Below are positions 1 through 6,543 of a stretch of DNA of 8,773 nt, in pieces. Within the stretch, counting starts at the first letter, position 1; the number at the start of each line of letters is the position of its first letter. The translations under genes and the position numbers were made by a program. The stretch is from CAYSIX01 sp964431205 (GTDB lineage: Bacteria; Planctomycetota; Phycisphaerae; Phycisphaerales; Phycisphaeraceae), in the NCBI GenBank assembly GCA_964431205.1, contig CAYSIX010000183.1:1-8773 (forward strand). Direction: 5' to 3'. The notes beneath the pieces were generated by a model. It was not told where the DNA came from. It saw only the letters and a program-made list of their open reading frames with translations, and ran no database searches.

Positions 1-60
1 CCACCCCCCCCCGATCAACGCAGAATGCACAAGTGTCAATTCACAAAAGCTTTACGTCGT

Positions 61-104
61 GTCACCCCCATGTCACCCCCGTGTCAGGGTGACGTCACCC
101 CTCC
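61..104. repeat. Four 11-bp phased repeats with internal palindrome
   Basis: Four consecutive 11-bp units begin at 61, 72, 83 and 94. They read GTCACCCCCAT, GTCACCCCCGT, GTCAGGGTGAC and GTCACCCCTCC. The first five or more bases are shared by units 1, 2 and 4, while unit 3 diverges after GTCA. Units 3 and 4 together create the perfect palindrome GGGTGACGTCACCC (87-100). An 11-bp period places equivalent bases on nearly the same face of the helix, as in operators bound cooperatively. No regulator is identified. Confidence 0.55.
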
Positions 105-220
105 TGGGAGATTCCCCGATCGGGACGGGGGTAGGCCGCAGTGTCTCAGCAAGGCGACCGACGACCCGAGGCGGTCAGCGCGCGAGACGACAGGCGAGCC
201 GGCGCCAGACATATGTTCAC

Positions 221-252
221 ATTATGTTAGGTAGAGGCTGCTCGTGAGTCAA
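221..252 (-). promoter_or_regulatory. Candidate leftward sigma70-type promoter
   Basis: On the minus strand a -35-like TTGACT (252-247) is followed after 17 bases by TAACAT (229-224), a 4/6 match to TATAAT. An overlapping CATAAT (226-221) is a 5/6 match but with a 20-base spacer. Just downstream lies the AT-rich near-repeat ACATATGTT / ACATTATGTT (plus strand 209-217 and 219-228), which could be an operator. The promoter would drive a gene off the left edge, with an untranslated leader of more than 200 bases if transcription starts near 217. Confidence 0.35.
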
Positions 253-300
253 CCCCACGTTGCCGAGCGGTTTCTTGTGCCTCTTTGTGGCCGTCGGGGT

Positions 301-328
301 GGGCGCGCCGGTCGGGGCGGGTGCGCCC
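301..328 (-). terminator. Weak candidate hairpin after rseP
   Basis: The inverted repeat GGGCGC (301-306) and GCGCCC (323-328) surrounds a 16-base G/C-rich loop and begins about 5 bases past the rseP stop. There is no U-tract on the minus strand, and short GC inverted repeats are common in DNA of this composition. It could mark the end of the rne-dxr-rseP transcript. Confidence 0.22.
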
Positions 329-333
329 GGGGG

Positions 334-2430
334 TCAGCGCAGCAGCTTCGTGATGTCGTTCCAGGTCACGACGATGAAGACCAGGGCGAGGAAGGCGAGG
401 CCGAGGTACATCGCCGCGGCCTGAACGCGGGGGCTGACCGGTGAGCCCTTGATCTTCTCGGTCAGCAGGAACACGGCGTGCCCGCCGTCGGCGATGGGGA
501 TGGGCAGGAAGTTGATCACCGCCAGGTTCACGCTGAGCAGCCCGAGGAAGAACATGAAGTAGGCCCAGCCGCGTTCGGTGGTCTTGGTTCCGACGTACAC
601 GATGCCGACGGGCCCGGCGAGGTGCTCGACCTTGACGCTGCCCTGGACGAGCCGGCCGAGCATGAGGTAGGCGTTGACCATGTACTGCCAGGTCTTCTCG
701 AGCCCCAGCTCGGTGGCGTGGAGGGGGTTGTCGGCCTTGAGGGGCACTTCCAGGACGCCGAAGATCAGTCCGTCTGGTGCGTTCCATCCGGCGGCGGCGA
801 GGGCGAGGCGGTCGGCGGGGGTCAGGGGCAGCTCGGCGCGTTCGCGGGCGCGGTCGCCGATGGTCAGCTCGTACTCGATGGTGACGGCGTCGAGTGAGTC
901 GTCGGCCGCGGCGAGGCTGGCGAGCAACCGCTGGGCATCGGTCCAGTCGGACACCGGCTGATCGTTAATGGATCGCAGGATGGAGCCGGGGGGGATGTCG
1001 AGCTCGGCGGCGGGGGAATCGGGCAGCAGGGCGGCGATGATCGGCGAGTCGGTGGCGACGGTCATCGAGACGCCGAGCAGGCCGCGGCGGGGCGTGACCG
1101 AGCCGAGGTCGACCAGCTCGCCGTCGCGGGAGACGATCAGGCGGACGGCGCGGTCGCCGGCGTTCGGGACGATGCGCTGGATGGTGCCCGGGTCGGGCCA
1201 GAGGTGGCCGTCGAGCTCGGCGATCAGGTCGCCGACCTGAACACCGGCATCGTCGGCGGCGGAGTTTTTGGCGACCACGTCCACGCGCGTGGGCGGGACC
1301 AGGCCCAGCAGGTGGCGAGGCCCGTCCTCGGCGGCGATCAGCCGGGCGTGGGCGCTCTGCGGGACGGTGGCCTCGCGGCCGGTCTCGTCGTCGCGCAGCA
1401 CGAGCTCGATCGGCTCGCCGCGGGCCTGAAACAGGGCGCGGGCGTAGTCGGCGTAGGTCTCGACGGGTTGTCCGGCGGCCGAGACGACGCGCATGCCCGG
1501 CTCCACGCCGTGCTGTTGGCGCAGGTCGTCACGAACCTGCTCGACGGTGGTGGTCCGCGGCGGGGCGACGCCGATCGAGAGCAGGTTCTCGAGCGGGTCG
1601 GGGTCGGGGACGACGTCGAAGCGCAGGGGCTGGTCGAGCCCGGGGCGTTCGACGTGCAGGGCCAGGGCCTGGTCTTCGCCGGCCAGGGCGACGTTGAGGC
1701 GCAGCTCCATCATGTCGCGGATGGGGGTGTCGCCGACGTGGGTGATGCGGTCGCCGATGCGCAGGCCGCGGAACTCGGGGTCGTTCTCGTGGCCGACGGC
1801 GTAGGCGACCTCGGCGGGCGAGCCGGGGCGGACGTCGCCGACGATCGAGGGCGGGAAGGCGACGCCGACCATGAACGCGACGATGAAGAACGCGACGCCG
1901 AAGATCATGTTCATGATCACGCCGGCGGAGATGACGGCGAAGCGTGCGCCGACGGACTTGCTGTTGAATGAGCGGGGGTCCTGGCTCTGGGCGGTGGGGT
2001 CGAGGTCTTCCTGGCCGAGCATCTTGACGTAGCCGCCCAGGGGCAGCCAGTTGAGGCGGTACTCGGTCTCGCCGAGGCCGAGCCGGCGTGCGGCGTCGTC
2101 GATCTGCTGGCTGTTGAAATCGGAAGGGGGTTGCGGCGAGGGGGCGGGAAAGTCTTCGCTGTGGGCCGAGGACGCGTCGGCGGGCGCGGGGGTCGTGCCG
2201 TGCTGCTTGAGGTGTTCGCGGACGCGTTGCTCGTAGGCGGCTTCGGTGGAGGCGGGGCGGAAGCCGATGCCCTTGCGCCAGGCGCAGATGGGCGGGCCGA
2301 ACCCGATGGCGAACTGGGTGCAGCGGATGCCGACCCACTTGGCCACGAGGAAGTGCCCCAGCTCGTGGACGAAGATGAGGAACCCGAAGCCGAGGATGAA
2401 GACGAACAGCGCGGTGGAGAAACTGAGCAT
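334..2430 (-). CDS. rseP: RseP-like site-2 zinc metalloprotease (M50 family)
   Basis: This is a membrane-embedded site-2 protease. In characterised homologues it cleaves membrane-anchored anti-sigma factors or signal-peptide remnants; the substrate here is unknown. The zinc-binding HELGH lies at residues 22-26 in the first membrane helix, followed by the family block NWLPLGGYVKMLGQED (about 127-142). A second hydrophobic segment spans about 161-192. The third zinc ligand is expected at D648 in NFLPIPIADGG (640-650), and a last helix lies near 672-690. At 698 residues it is much longer than E. coli RseP (about 450). The extra length comes from a hydrophilic Pro/Ser-rich insert (about 55-125) and a long periplasmic part with probably three or four PDZ-like modules (about 195-275, 285-350, 375-445, 450-530). 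The ATG at 2430 lies 1 base after the DUF2283 stop codon, and no strong ribosome-binding site is apparent. Identity is firm; the PDZ count is approximate. Confidence 0.95.
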   Translation of the reverse strand: MLSFSTALFVFILGFGFLIFVHELGHFLVAKWVGIRCTQFAIGFGPPICAWRKGIGFRPASTEAAYEQRVREHLKQHGTTPAPADASSAHSEDFPAPSPQPPSDFNSQQIDDAARRLGLGETEYRLNWLPLGGYVKMLGQEDLDPTAQSQDPRSFNSKSVGARFAVISAGVIMNMIFGVAFFIVAFMVGVAFPPSIVGDVRPGSPAEVAYAVGHENDPEFRGLRIGDRITHVGDTPIRDMMELRLNVALAGEDQALALHVERPGLDQPLRFDVVPDPDPLENLLSIGVAPPRTTTVEQVRDDLRQQHGVEPGMRVVSAAGQPVETYADYARALFQARGEPIELVLRDDETGREATVPQSAHARLIAAEDGPRHLLGLVPPTRVDVVAKNSAADDAGVQVGDLIAELDGHLWPDPGTIQRIVPNAGDRAVRLIVSRDGELVDLGSVTPRRGLLGVSMTVATDSPIIAALLPDSPAAELDIPPGSILRSINDQPVSDWTDAQRLLASLAAADDSLDAVTIEYELTIGDRARERAELPLTPADRLALAAAGWNAPDGLIFGVLEVPLKADNPLHATELGLEKTWQYMVNAYLMLGRLVQGSVKVEHLAGPVGIVYVGTKTTERGWAYFMFFLGLLSVNLAVINFLPIPIADGGHAVFLLTEKIKGSPVSPRVQAAAMYLGLAFLALVFIVVTWNDITKLLR

Positions 2431-2431
2431 G

Positions 2432-2620
2432 TTACGGCAACGCCACTTCCAGGGGTTTTTCGGTCAGGCTGCTCACGTTCAGGACGGAGAAGCCCAGGAG
2501 GTTACCGTCGGTGTCGACCTTCTCCATGACCTGGTCATGGCTCGTCTGCCTGAAGTATCCCTCCCGGTGTTCGAAGGTGACCTCCAAATAGTCGCCTTCG
2601 CGGTCGTACCAGATTTTCAC
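2432..2620 (-). CDS. DUF2283 small protein, possible antitoxin-like partner
   Basis: This is a 62-residue protein opening VKIWYDREGDYLEVTF, with GNLLGFSVLNV in the second half. This matches the DUF2283 pattern of an aspartate-containing YD..GD strand followed by a dG..lGf strand. DUF2283 proteins are small, of uncharacterised biochemistry, and often sit beside toxin-like genes. I chose the GTG at 2620 because it gives the usual family length, overlaps the stop codon of the preceding frame as GTGA (2617-2620), and has GGAAG eight bases upstream. The same frame stays open upstream to about 2914, but that extension is a Cys/Arg-rich shadow of the neighbouring gene. The stop codon lies 1 base before the rseP ATG, so this gene is probably co-translated with rseP. 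An antitoxin role is inferred from context only. Confidence 0.72.
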   Translation of the reverse strand: MKIWYDREGDYLEVTFEHREGYFRQTSHDQVMEKVDTDGNLLGFSVLNVSSLTEKPLEVALP

Positions 2621-2623
2621 GGG

Positions 2624-2633
2624 CCTTGCTTCC
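2624..2633 (-). promoter_or_regulatory. Ribosome-binding site supporting the DUF2283 GTG start
   Basis: The minus strand reads GGAAGCAAGG just before the GTG at 2620. GGAAG is 8 bases from the start codon, a normal Shine-Dalgarno distance. It lies inside the end of the PBECR2-like frame and supports the short 62-residue version of the DUF2283 protein. Confidence 0.45.
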
Positions 2634-2713
2634 AAAGCGTCCGTCCCTTCTTGATCTGATCGGTCAGATACGCGGTGATCACGAATGCCTCGGCCTCGGT
2701 GACTTTCACCACG

Positions 2714-2722
2714 ACACACACA
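2714..2722. repeat. AC/TG dinucleotide tract at the frameshift point
   Basis: The plus strand reads ACACACACA (TGTGTGTGT on the coding strand), four and a half dinucleotide units. It sits exactly where the PBECR2-like reading frame breaks. Loss of one unit restores a continuous frame through to the GTGA overlap with DUF2283. Such tracts can gain or lose units by replication slippage, though this one is short. Confidence 0.75.
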
Positions 2723-2929
2723 GCAGTTTATCGCCCAGGCTCGTCGCCCGACACTCCCGATAGTACAACCGCACGCTGCTGTCGGTTCGCGACGCGTTGA
2801 CCCGCTCGGGCCGGGCCAAGGCCTCGGCGATGTCGGCGGTGCGATCCGACATCTCAGGGTGTTCGAGAATATGCGCGAGTCGCTCACCCGTGAGTCGAAT
2901 CGCGCGTCCCTCATAGTCCGGAAAGACCC

Positions 2930-4150
2930 TCAAGGCGCGGGTCCCGGCGAGGTCATCGCGACGGGCTCGTCGGCGGTGTCCTCAAGCCGCGATGTCACGA
3001 GCTGGCGCGCCCGGCGGTCGGCGTCGAGGACGGCGTCGAGCGAGTCGGCCGGTCGGGTCTCGATGGCCGAGAGGGCCTCGGCGACCAGCTCGACGATGCG
3101 TCCGAAGCGGATGCGGCGATCGAGGAACGCGTGGACGGCGGCCTCGTTGGCGGCGTTGAGGATCGCGCCGGCGGTCCCGCCGGCCTCGATGGCCTCGTAC
3201 GCCAGCTTCAACGCCGGGAACCGCTCGAAGTCCGGCGGCTCGAACGTCAGCCTGGAGAGTTTCGACCATTCCAAGGCGTCGCTGCAGCCGGCGGGCCGCT
3301 GCGGCCAGGTCAGGGCGTACTGGATCGGCGTGCGCATGTCCGGCGGGCCGAGCTGCGAGAGCACCGAATGGTCCGTGAACTCCACGAAGCTGTGTACGAC
3401 CGACTGGGGGTGGATGATCACCGCGATCTTCTCGGACGGCAGGTCGAACAGCCAGTGGGCCTCGATGACCTCCAGGGCCTTGTTCATCATCGTGGCCGAG
3501 TCGATCGTGATCTTCGGGCCCATGTTCCAGGTCGGGTGGTTCAGGGCCTGCTCGACGGTGGCGTGGTGGATGGTGTCGGCGTCGGCGTTTCGGAACGGGC
3601 CGCCGGAGGCGGTGAGCACGACGCGTTTGACCTGCTGGCGGGGGTGGTCGGCCAGGCACTGGAAGATGGCCGAATGCTCGGAATCGACCGGCAGCAGGCG
3701 GGCGCCGTGTCGTCGGACCAGGGGGGTGATCAGAGCGCCGGCGGCGACGAGGGTTTCCTTGTTGGCCAGGCCGATGCGCAGGCCGCGCTCGGCGGCGGCG
3801 ATCGCCGCGGGCAGGCCGGCGGCGCCGACCATGGCGGCCATGACGTCGGTGGTGTCGGCGCGTTCGACGAGCTGGCGGGCGGCGTCGGGCCCGGCGAGGA
3901 CCTCGACGCCGGGCAGGGCCTGCTCGAGCTGGCGGCGAAGCGGCTCGTGTGCGATCGCGACGTGTCGGACGCCGAACTGCCTGGCCTGCTCGATCAGGCG
4001 CGTCGTGCTGCGGCCGGCCGCCAGGCCGACGACCTCGATGCGCGCCGCGCCCGTGCGGTTGAGGTGGTCCACGACCTGGAGCGTGTTGGTGCCGATCGAC
4101 CCGGTGGAGCCGAGGACGACCAGTCGGCGTGGTCGGCTGCGGTCGGTCAT
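2930..4150 (-). CDS. dxr: 1-deoxy-D-xylulose 5-phosphate reductoisomerase
   Basis: This is the cytoplasmic enzyme of the MEP pathway. It converts 1-deoxy-D-xylulose 5-phosphate to 2-C-methyl-D-erythritol 4-phosphate using NADPH and a divalent metal, supplying isoprenoids for undecaprenyl lipids and quinones. The 406 residues are close to the family norm. Visible motifs are the nucleotide-binding GSTGSIG (14-20), LANKETLV (128-135), metal ligands D156 and E158 in VDSEHS, TASGGPFR (180-187), HPTWNMG (205-211), and NKALE (223-227), whose E227 is the third ligand. The helical end keeps LNAANEAAV. The final 12 or so residues (DEPVAMTSPGPAP) are probably a disordered tail. The ATG overlaps the RNase E/G stop as ATGA (4147-4150), with AGGA six bases upstream. 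The stop overlaps the following TTG as TTGA. The dxr-rseP order is widespread; here a two-gene module intervenes. Confidence 0.97.
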   Translation of the reverse strand: MTDRSRPRRLVVLGSTGSIGTNTLQVVDHLNRTGAARIEVVGLAAGRSTTRLIEQARQFGVRHVAIAHEPLRRQLEQALPGVEVLAGPDAARQLVERADTTDVMAAMVGAAGLPAAIAAAERGLRIGLANKETLVAAGALITPLVRRHGARLLPVDSEHSAIFQCLADHPRQQVKRVVLTASGGPFRNADADTIHHATVEQALNHPTWNMGPKITIDSATMMNKALEVIEAHWLFDLPSEKIAVIIHPQSVVHSFVEFTDHSVLSQLGPPDMRTPIQYALTWPQRPAGCSDALEWSKLSRLTFEPPDFERFPALKLAYEAIEAGGTAGAILNAANEAAVHAFLDRRIRFGRIVELVAEALSAIETRPADSLDAVLDADRRARQLVTSRLEDTADEPVAMTSPGPAP

Positions 4151-6519
4151 GGCTGGTCCTGGGCGTCGCTGGCGGTCTGAAGCAGCCGATTAGTGTAGCC
4201 GCTGCCGACGGGCTTGGCGTCGTCGGCGGGCTGGGGCTTGGCGTCGCCGGCGGGCGCGTCGTCGGCGGACTTGCCGTTGGAGGACGAGGCGCGGCCGCCG
4301 CCGCGTCGGCCACGGCGCCGTCGTCGGCGCTTGCCGTTGGATTCGCCGCCCTGCTCGTCGCCGTCCCCGTCGGGTTGGTCCTTGGTCGCGCGGGGGCGCT
4401 GCTCGTCCTCGCCGCTGTCCGCGGCGTCGCCCGAAGCGGTCTCGGTCGCGGCGGCGCCGTCCTGCGCGGCGGCTGAGTCGCCGTCGCCGCTCTTGCGACG
4501 CCGGCGGCTGCGTCGGCGTCGACGCGGCTTGTCGCCGGACGCTTGGGCCTCGGCTCGGTCCGACGTGTCCTGATCGGCGCCGGCCGATTCCTTCGCGTCC
4601 GCGGGTTGGTCCTTGTCCCTGGCCTCGGGCTCGCCCCGGGCGTCGCCGGACGCCTGCGCGTCCGCGTCGGCGCCGCCCGACGCTTGGGTTTCACCCGAAC
4701 CGCCGCCCCGCTTGCCCCGCCGACGCCTTCGCCGGCGACGCCGACCGCGGCCCTCGCCCTCCTCCGAGCCGCCCTGGTTATCCGACTCGGCCCGACGCTC
4801 GGCCGACTCGTCGTCCAATGCCTCGGTCGCGGCGGGCCGGTCCTCGTCGGCCTCGGGCGCCTCGTCGGCCTCATCGGCGGCCCACGGCTCGGTGGGCTCG
4901 GCCTCGTCCAGCTCGGCCTCGTCCAGCTCGCCCACGCTCGTGTCGCTGCCCACCTCGACGAAGTCGTCCGAGCCCTTGATCGCGTCTTCGCGTGGCCGTC
5001 GCGGCTCGATGACTTCGACCGTCCCGCCGCGCTCGTCGAACGCCGTGATGCTCACGAAGTCGACCCGGCTGCCGCCGACGCGCACCATCACCGGCTTGCC
5101 GAAGCGCCCCTCGAGCGAGACCAGGTCGCTTCGCTTGCGGTTGAGCAGTTGGAAGGCGACGTCGGGGCTGATGATCAGCTCGATCCGGGCCACGCCGTCG
5201 TGGTGCATGGCGACGGCGAGGCGGCGCATCACGTCGAGCACGACGCCCTCGGGGTTCTTGACGTGCCCGGTCCCGTCGCAGTGGGTGCAGGTGTTGTAGA
5301 GCGACTTCTTGAGCGACGGGCGCATGCGCTGGCGGGTCATCTCGAGGATGCCGAACTGGCTGATGCTGGTGATTCGCGTGCGGGCGCGGTCGTGCTTGAG
5401 GTTCTGCCGGAAGCGGGCCTCGACCTCGCGGCGGTGCTTGGCGCTGCGCATGTCGATCAGGTCGCAGATGACCACGCCGCCGAGGTCGCGGAGGCGGAGC
5501 TGACGGCAGATCTCGTCGACGGCCTCGAGGTTGGTGCGGTAGGCGTTGGTCTCGGCGTCGCGGGCGTCGCGGCTCTTGCCGGAGTTCACGTCGATGGCGA
5601 CCAGGGCCTCGGCCTGGTCGAACACGAGCGACCCGCCGGAGCTCAGCGGCACCTCGTGGGCGTTGATGTGATCGATCTGCCGCTCGATGTCGAACAGGTT
5701 GAACAGGGGGACCCGGCCCTTGTAGTAGACGACGCGGCTGCGCGAGCGCGGGCTGGCGATGGCCAGGAAGTCGTGGGCGCGTTTGGCGGCCTGGGCGTCG
5801 TCGACGATGATCCGTTCGATCTCGTTGGAGTACACGTCGCGGATCGTGCGGATGACCAGGTCGGACTCGGTGTAGAGCTCGGCGGGGCCCTTGCCTCTCT
5901 TGAGCCGGCGTTCGATGCTGCGCCAGAGGCGCTGGAGGTACGCCAGGTCACGCTTGAGCTCGGTCTTGGTTTGCCCGAGCCCGGCGGTGCGGACGATGAA
6001 CCCGAAGCCCTCGGGCGGCTTGAGGTCGGCCAGGAGCTTGCGCATCTCGCGGCGGGCGTCGTCGTCCTCGACCTTTCGGCTGACGCCGAGGCGCTGCATG
6101 TGCGGCATCATGACGACGAACCGCCCGGGGATCGACAGGTAGCTGGTGAGCGTGGGGCCCTTGGTGCCGATGCCCTCCTTGAGCACCTGGACGAGGATCT
6201 CCTGCCCGCGGCGGAGGCACCTCTGCATGGGCGGGCGTTCGCGGTGCGGGGTCTTGGACCCGACCTTCTCGAAGGCCTCGCGGTCCTTGCCGGGGAAGTA
6301 CATCGGGTGCAGGTCGGAGATGTGGAGGAACCCGTTGCGTTCGAGGCCGAAGTCGACGAACGCGGCCTGGATGGAGGGCTCGACGTTGACGACGCGTCCT
6401 CGGTAGATGTTGCCGACGTGCGAGAGGGTTCCGACGCGTTCCTGGTAGTACTCTTCGAGCTTGCCCCCGCGGGTGATGGCGATGCGGCACTCCTCGCCGG
6501 GGACGCAGTTGATCAGCAT
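4147..6519 (-). CDS. rne: Ribonuclease E/G family endoribonuclease
   Basis: This is a single-strand-specific endoribonuclease of mRNA decay and stable-RNA processing. From the ATG at 6519 (MLINCVPGEECRIAI, matching the family N-terminus) it has 790 residues. An S1 RNA-binding domain covers about 27-115 (NIYRGRVVNVEPSIQAAFVD, GFLHISDL). The DNase I-like catalytic region has Mg ligands D310 (AIDVNSGKS) and D353 (CDLIDM). The Zn-link is CTHC (C411, C414). The spacings of 43 and 58 residues equal those of E. coli RNase E D303/D346/C404. After about residue 510 it becomes low complexity: an acidic stretch (519-590), then three arginine blocks (593-604, 664-676, 730-743) separated by acidic or Gly/Ala/Asp-rich linkers. 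An in-frame TTG at 6543 would add eight residues; neither start has a good ribosome-binding site. Its stop overlaps the dxr ATG. E versus G cannot be settled by name alone. Confidence 0.94.
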   Translation of the reverse strand: MLINCVPGEECRIAITRGGKLEEYYQERVGTLSHVGNIYRGRVVNVEPSIQAAFVDFGLERNGFLHISDLHPMYFPGKDREAFEKVGSKTPHRERPPMQRCLRRGQEILVQVLKEGIGTKGPTLTSYLSIPGRFVVMMPHMQRLGVSRKVEDDDARREMRKLLADLKPPEGFGFIVRTAGLGQTKTELKRDLAYLQRLWRSIERRLKRGKGPAELYTESDLVIRTIRDVYSNEIERIIVDDAQAAKRAHDFLAIASPRSRSRVVYYKGRVPLFNLFDIERQIDHINAHEVPLSSGGSLVFDQAEALVAIDVNSGKSRDARDAETNAYRTNLEAVDEICRQLRLRDLGGVVICDLIDMRSAKHRREVEARFRQNLKHDRARTRITSISQFGILEMTRQRMRPSLKKSLYNTCTHCDGTGHVKNPEGVVLDVMRRLAVAMHHDGVARIELIISPDVAFQLLNRKRSDLVSLEGRFGKPVMVRVGGSRVDFVSITAFDERGGTVEVIEPRRPREDAIKGSDDFVEVGSDTSVGELDEAELDEAEPTEPWAADEADEAPEADEDRPAATEALDDESAERRAESDNQGGSEEGEGRGRRRRRRRRRGKRGGGSGETQASGGADADAQASGDARGEPEARDKDQPADAKESAGADQDTSDRAEAQASGDKPRRRRRSRRRRKSGDGDSAAAQDGAAATETASGDAADSGEDEQRPRATKDQPDGDGDEQGGESNGKRRRRRRGRRGGGRASSSNGKSADDAPAGDAKPQPADDAKPVGSGYTNRLLQTASDAQDQP
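4157..4160 (-). promoter_or_regulatory. Ribosome-binding site of dxr inside the rne end
   Basis: AGGA on the minus strand sits six bases before the dxr ATG and within the last codons of the RNase E/G gene. Together with the ATGA overlap it suggests re-initiation or coupled translation of dxr. Confidence 0.5.
4896..4925. repeat. 15-bp perfect tandem duplication in the RNase E/G linker
   Basis: The plus-strand unit GCTCGGCCTCGTCCA occurs twice back to back (4896-4910, 4911-4925) and a third copy begins at 4926. It encodes repeated acidic LDEAE units in the linker after the catalytic region. The length is a multiple of three, so copy-number change would keep the frame. Confidence 0.8.
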
Positions 6520-6543
6520 TTGGGATGTAGACACGGTGTGCAA

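Larger units (their letters stand above)
1..333. other. Non-coding region downstream of rseP
   Basis: No credible coding region is visible here. Short open frames exist but have arginine/proline-rich translations with no family resemblance. The stretch holds four helically phased 11-bp repeats (61-104), a 10-bp palindrome CCCGATCGGG (115-124), an AT-rich island (about 209-230) that stands out from its GC-rich surroundings, a leftward promoter-like sequence and a weak hairpin just past the rseP stop codon. Together these look like the control region of a minus-strand gene that begins beyond the left edge. That gene is not visible, so this is inference. Confidence 0.5.
2617..2933 (-). pseudogene. 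Frameshifted PBECR2-like nuclease-fold gene (toxin-like)
   Basis: The first frame starts at a TTG (2933-2931) overlapping the dxr stop as TTGA. It gives 75 residues beginning MRVFPDYEGRAIRLTGERLA, then HILEHPEM, and stops at 2708-2706 after GDKLLCVSW. A second frame then runs VVKVTEAEAFVITAYLTDQI followed by KKGRTLWKQGP, and stops at 2619-2617. Joined, they give about 104 residues. The pattern (RLT.ERL.HILEHPE, RLYYR, LCVVVK, TAYLTD.IKKG) resembles, from memory, small proteins of the PBECR2 type (phage Barnase-EndoU-ColicinE5/D-RelE-like fold). Deleting one TG from the TG tract fuses the frames as LLCVVVKV, so the break is a 2-base gain, a real mutation, a phase switch or an assembly error. 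The restored stop codon overlaps the DUF2283 start as GTGA. Ribonuclease activity is inferred from the fold family and not shown. Confidence 0.68.

Noticed and set aside
34..39. TTGACA (minus strand) as a second promoter
   Set aside because: It is a perfect -35 hexamer, but no -10-like hexamer lies 15-19 bases downstream (TTGATC/GATCGG only).
1..333. CRISPR array or mobile-element end suggested by the short repeats
   Set aside because: The repeats are 11 bp and contiguous, with no spacers, no terminal inverted repeats and no transposase nearby.
2706..2722. Programmed -1 ribosomal frameshift in the PBECR2-like gene
   Set aside because: A -1 shift would join the frames, but I see no canonical slippery heptamer or clear downstream structure; a 2-base slip in the TG tract explains the break more simply.
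2621..2914. N-terminal extension of the DUF2283 frame to 160 residues
   Set aside because: The extension is a Cys/Arg-rich out-of-frame reading of the PBECR2-like gene; DUF2283 proteins are normally about 60 residues and the GTG at 2620 has a ribosome-binding site.
2859..4193. 444-codon plus-strand frame antisense to dxr
   Set aside because: It is Ser/Arg-rich with no family features; dxr on the other strand has all expected active-site motifs.
2982..4874. 630-codon minus-strand open frame spanning dxr and the end of rne
   Set aside because: It is Arg/Pro/Thr-rich, out of frame with both verified genes and has no recognisable domain.
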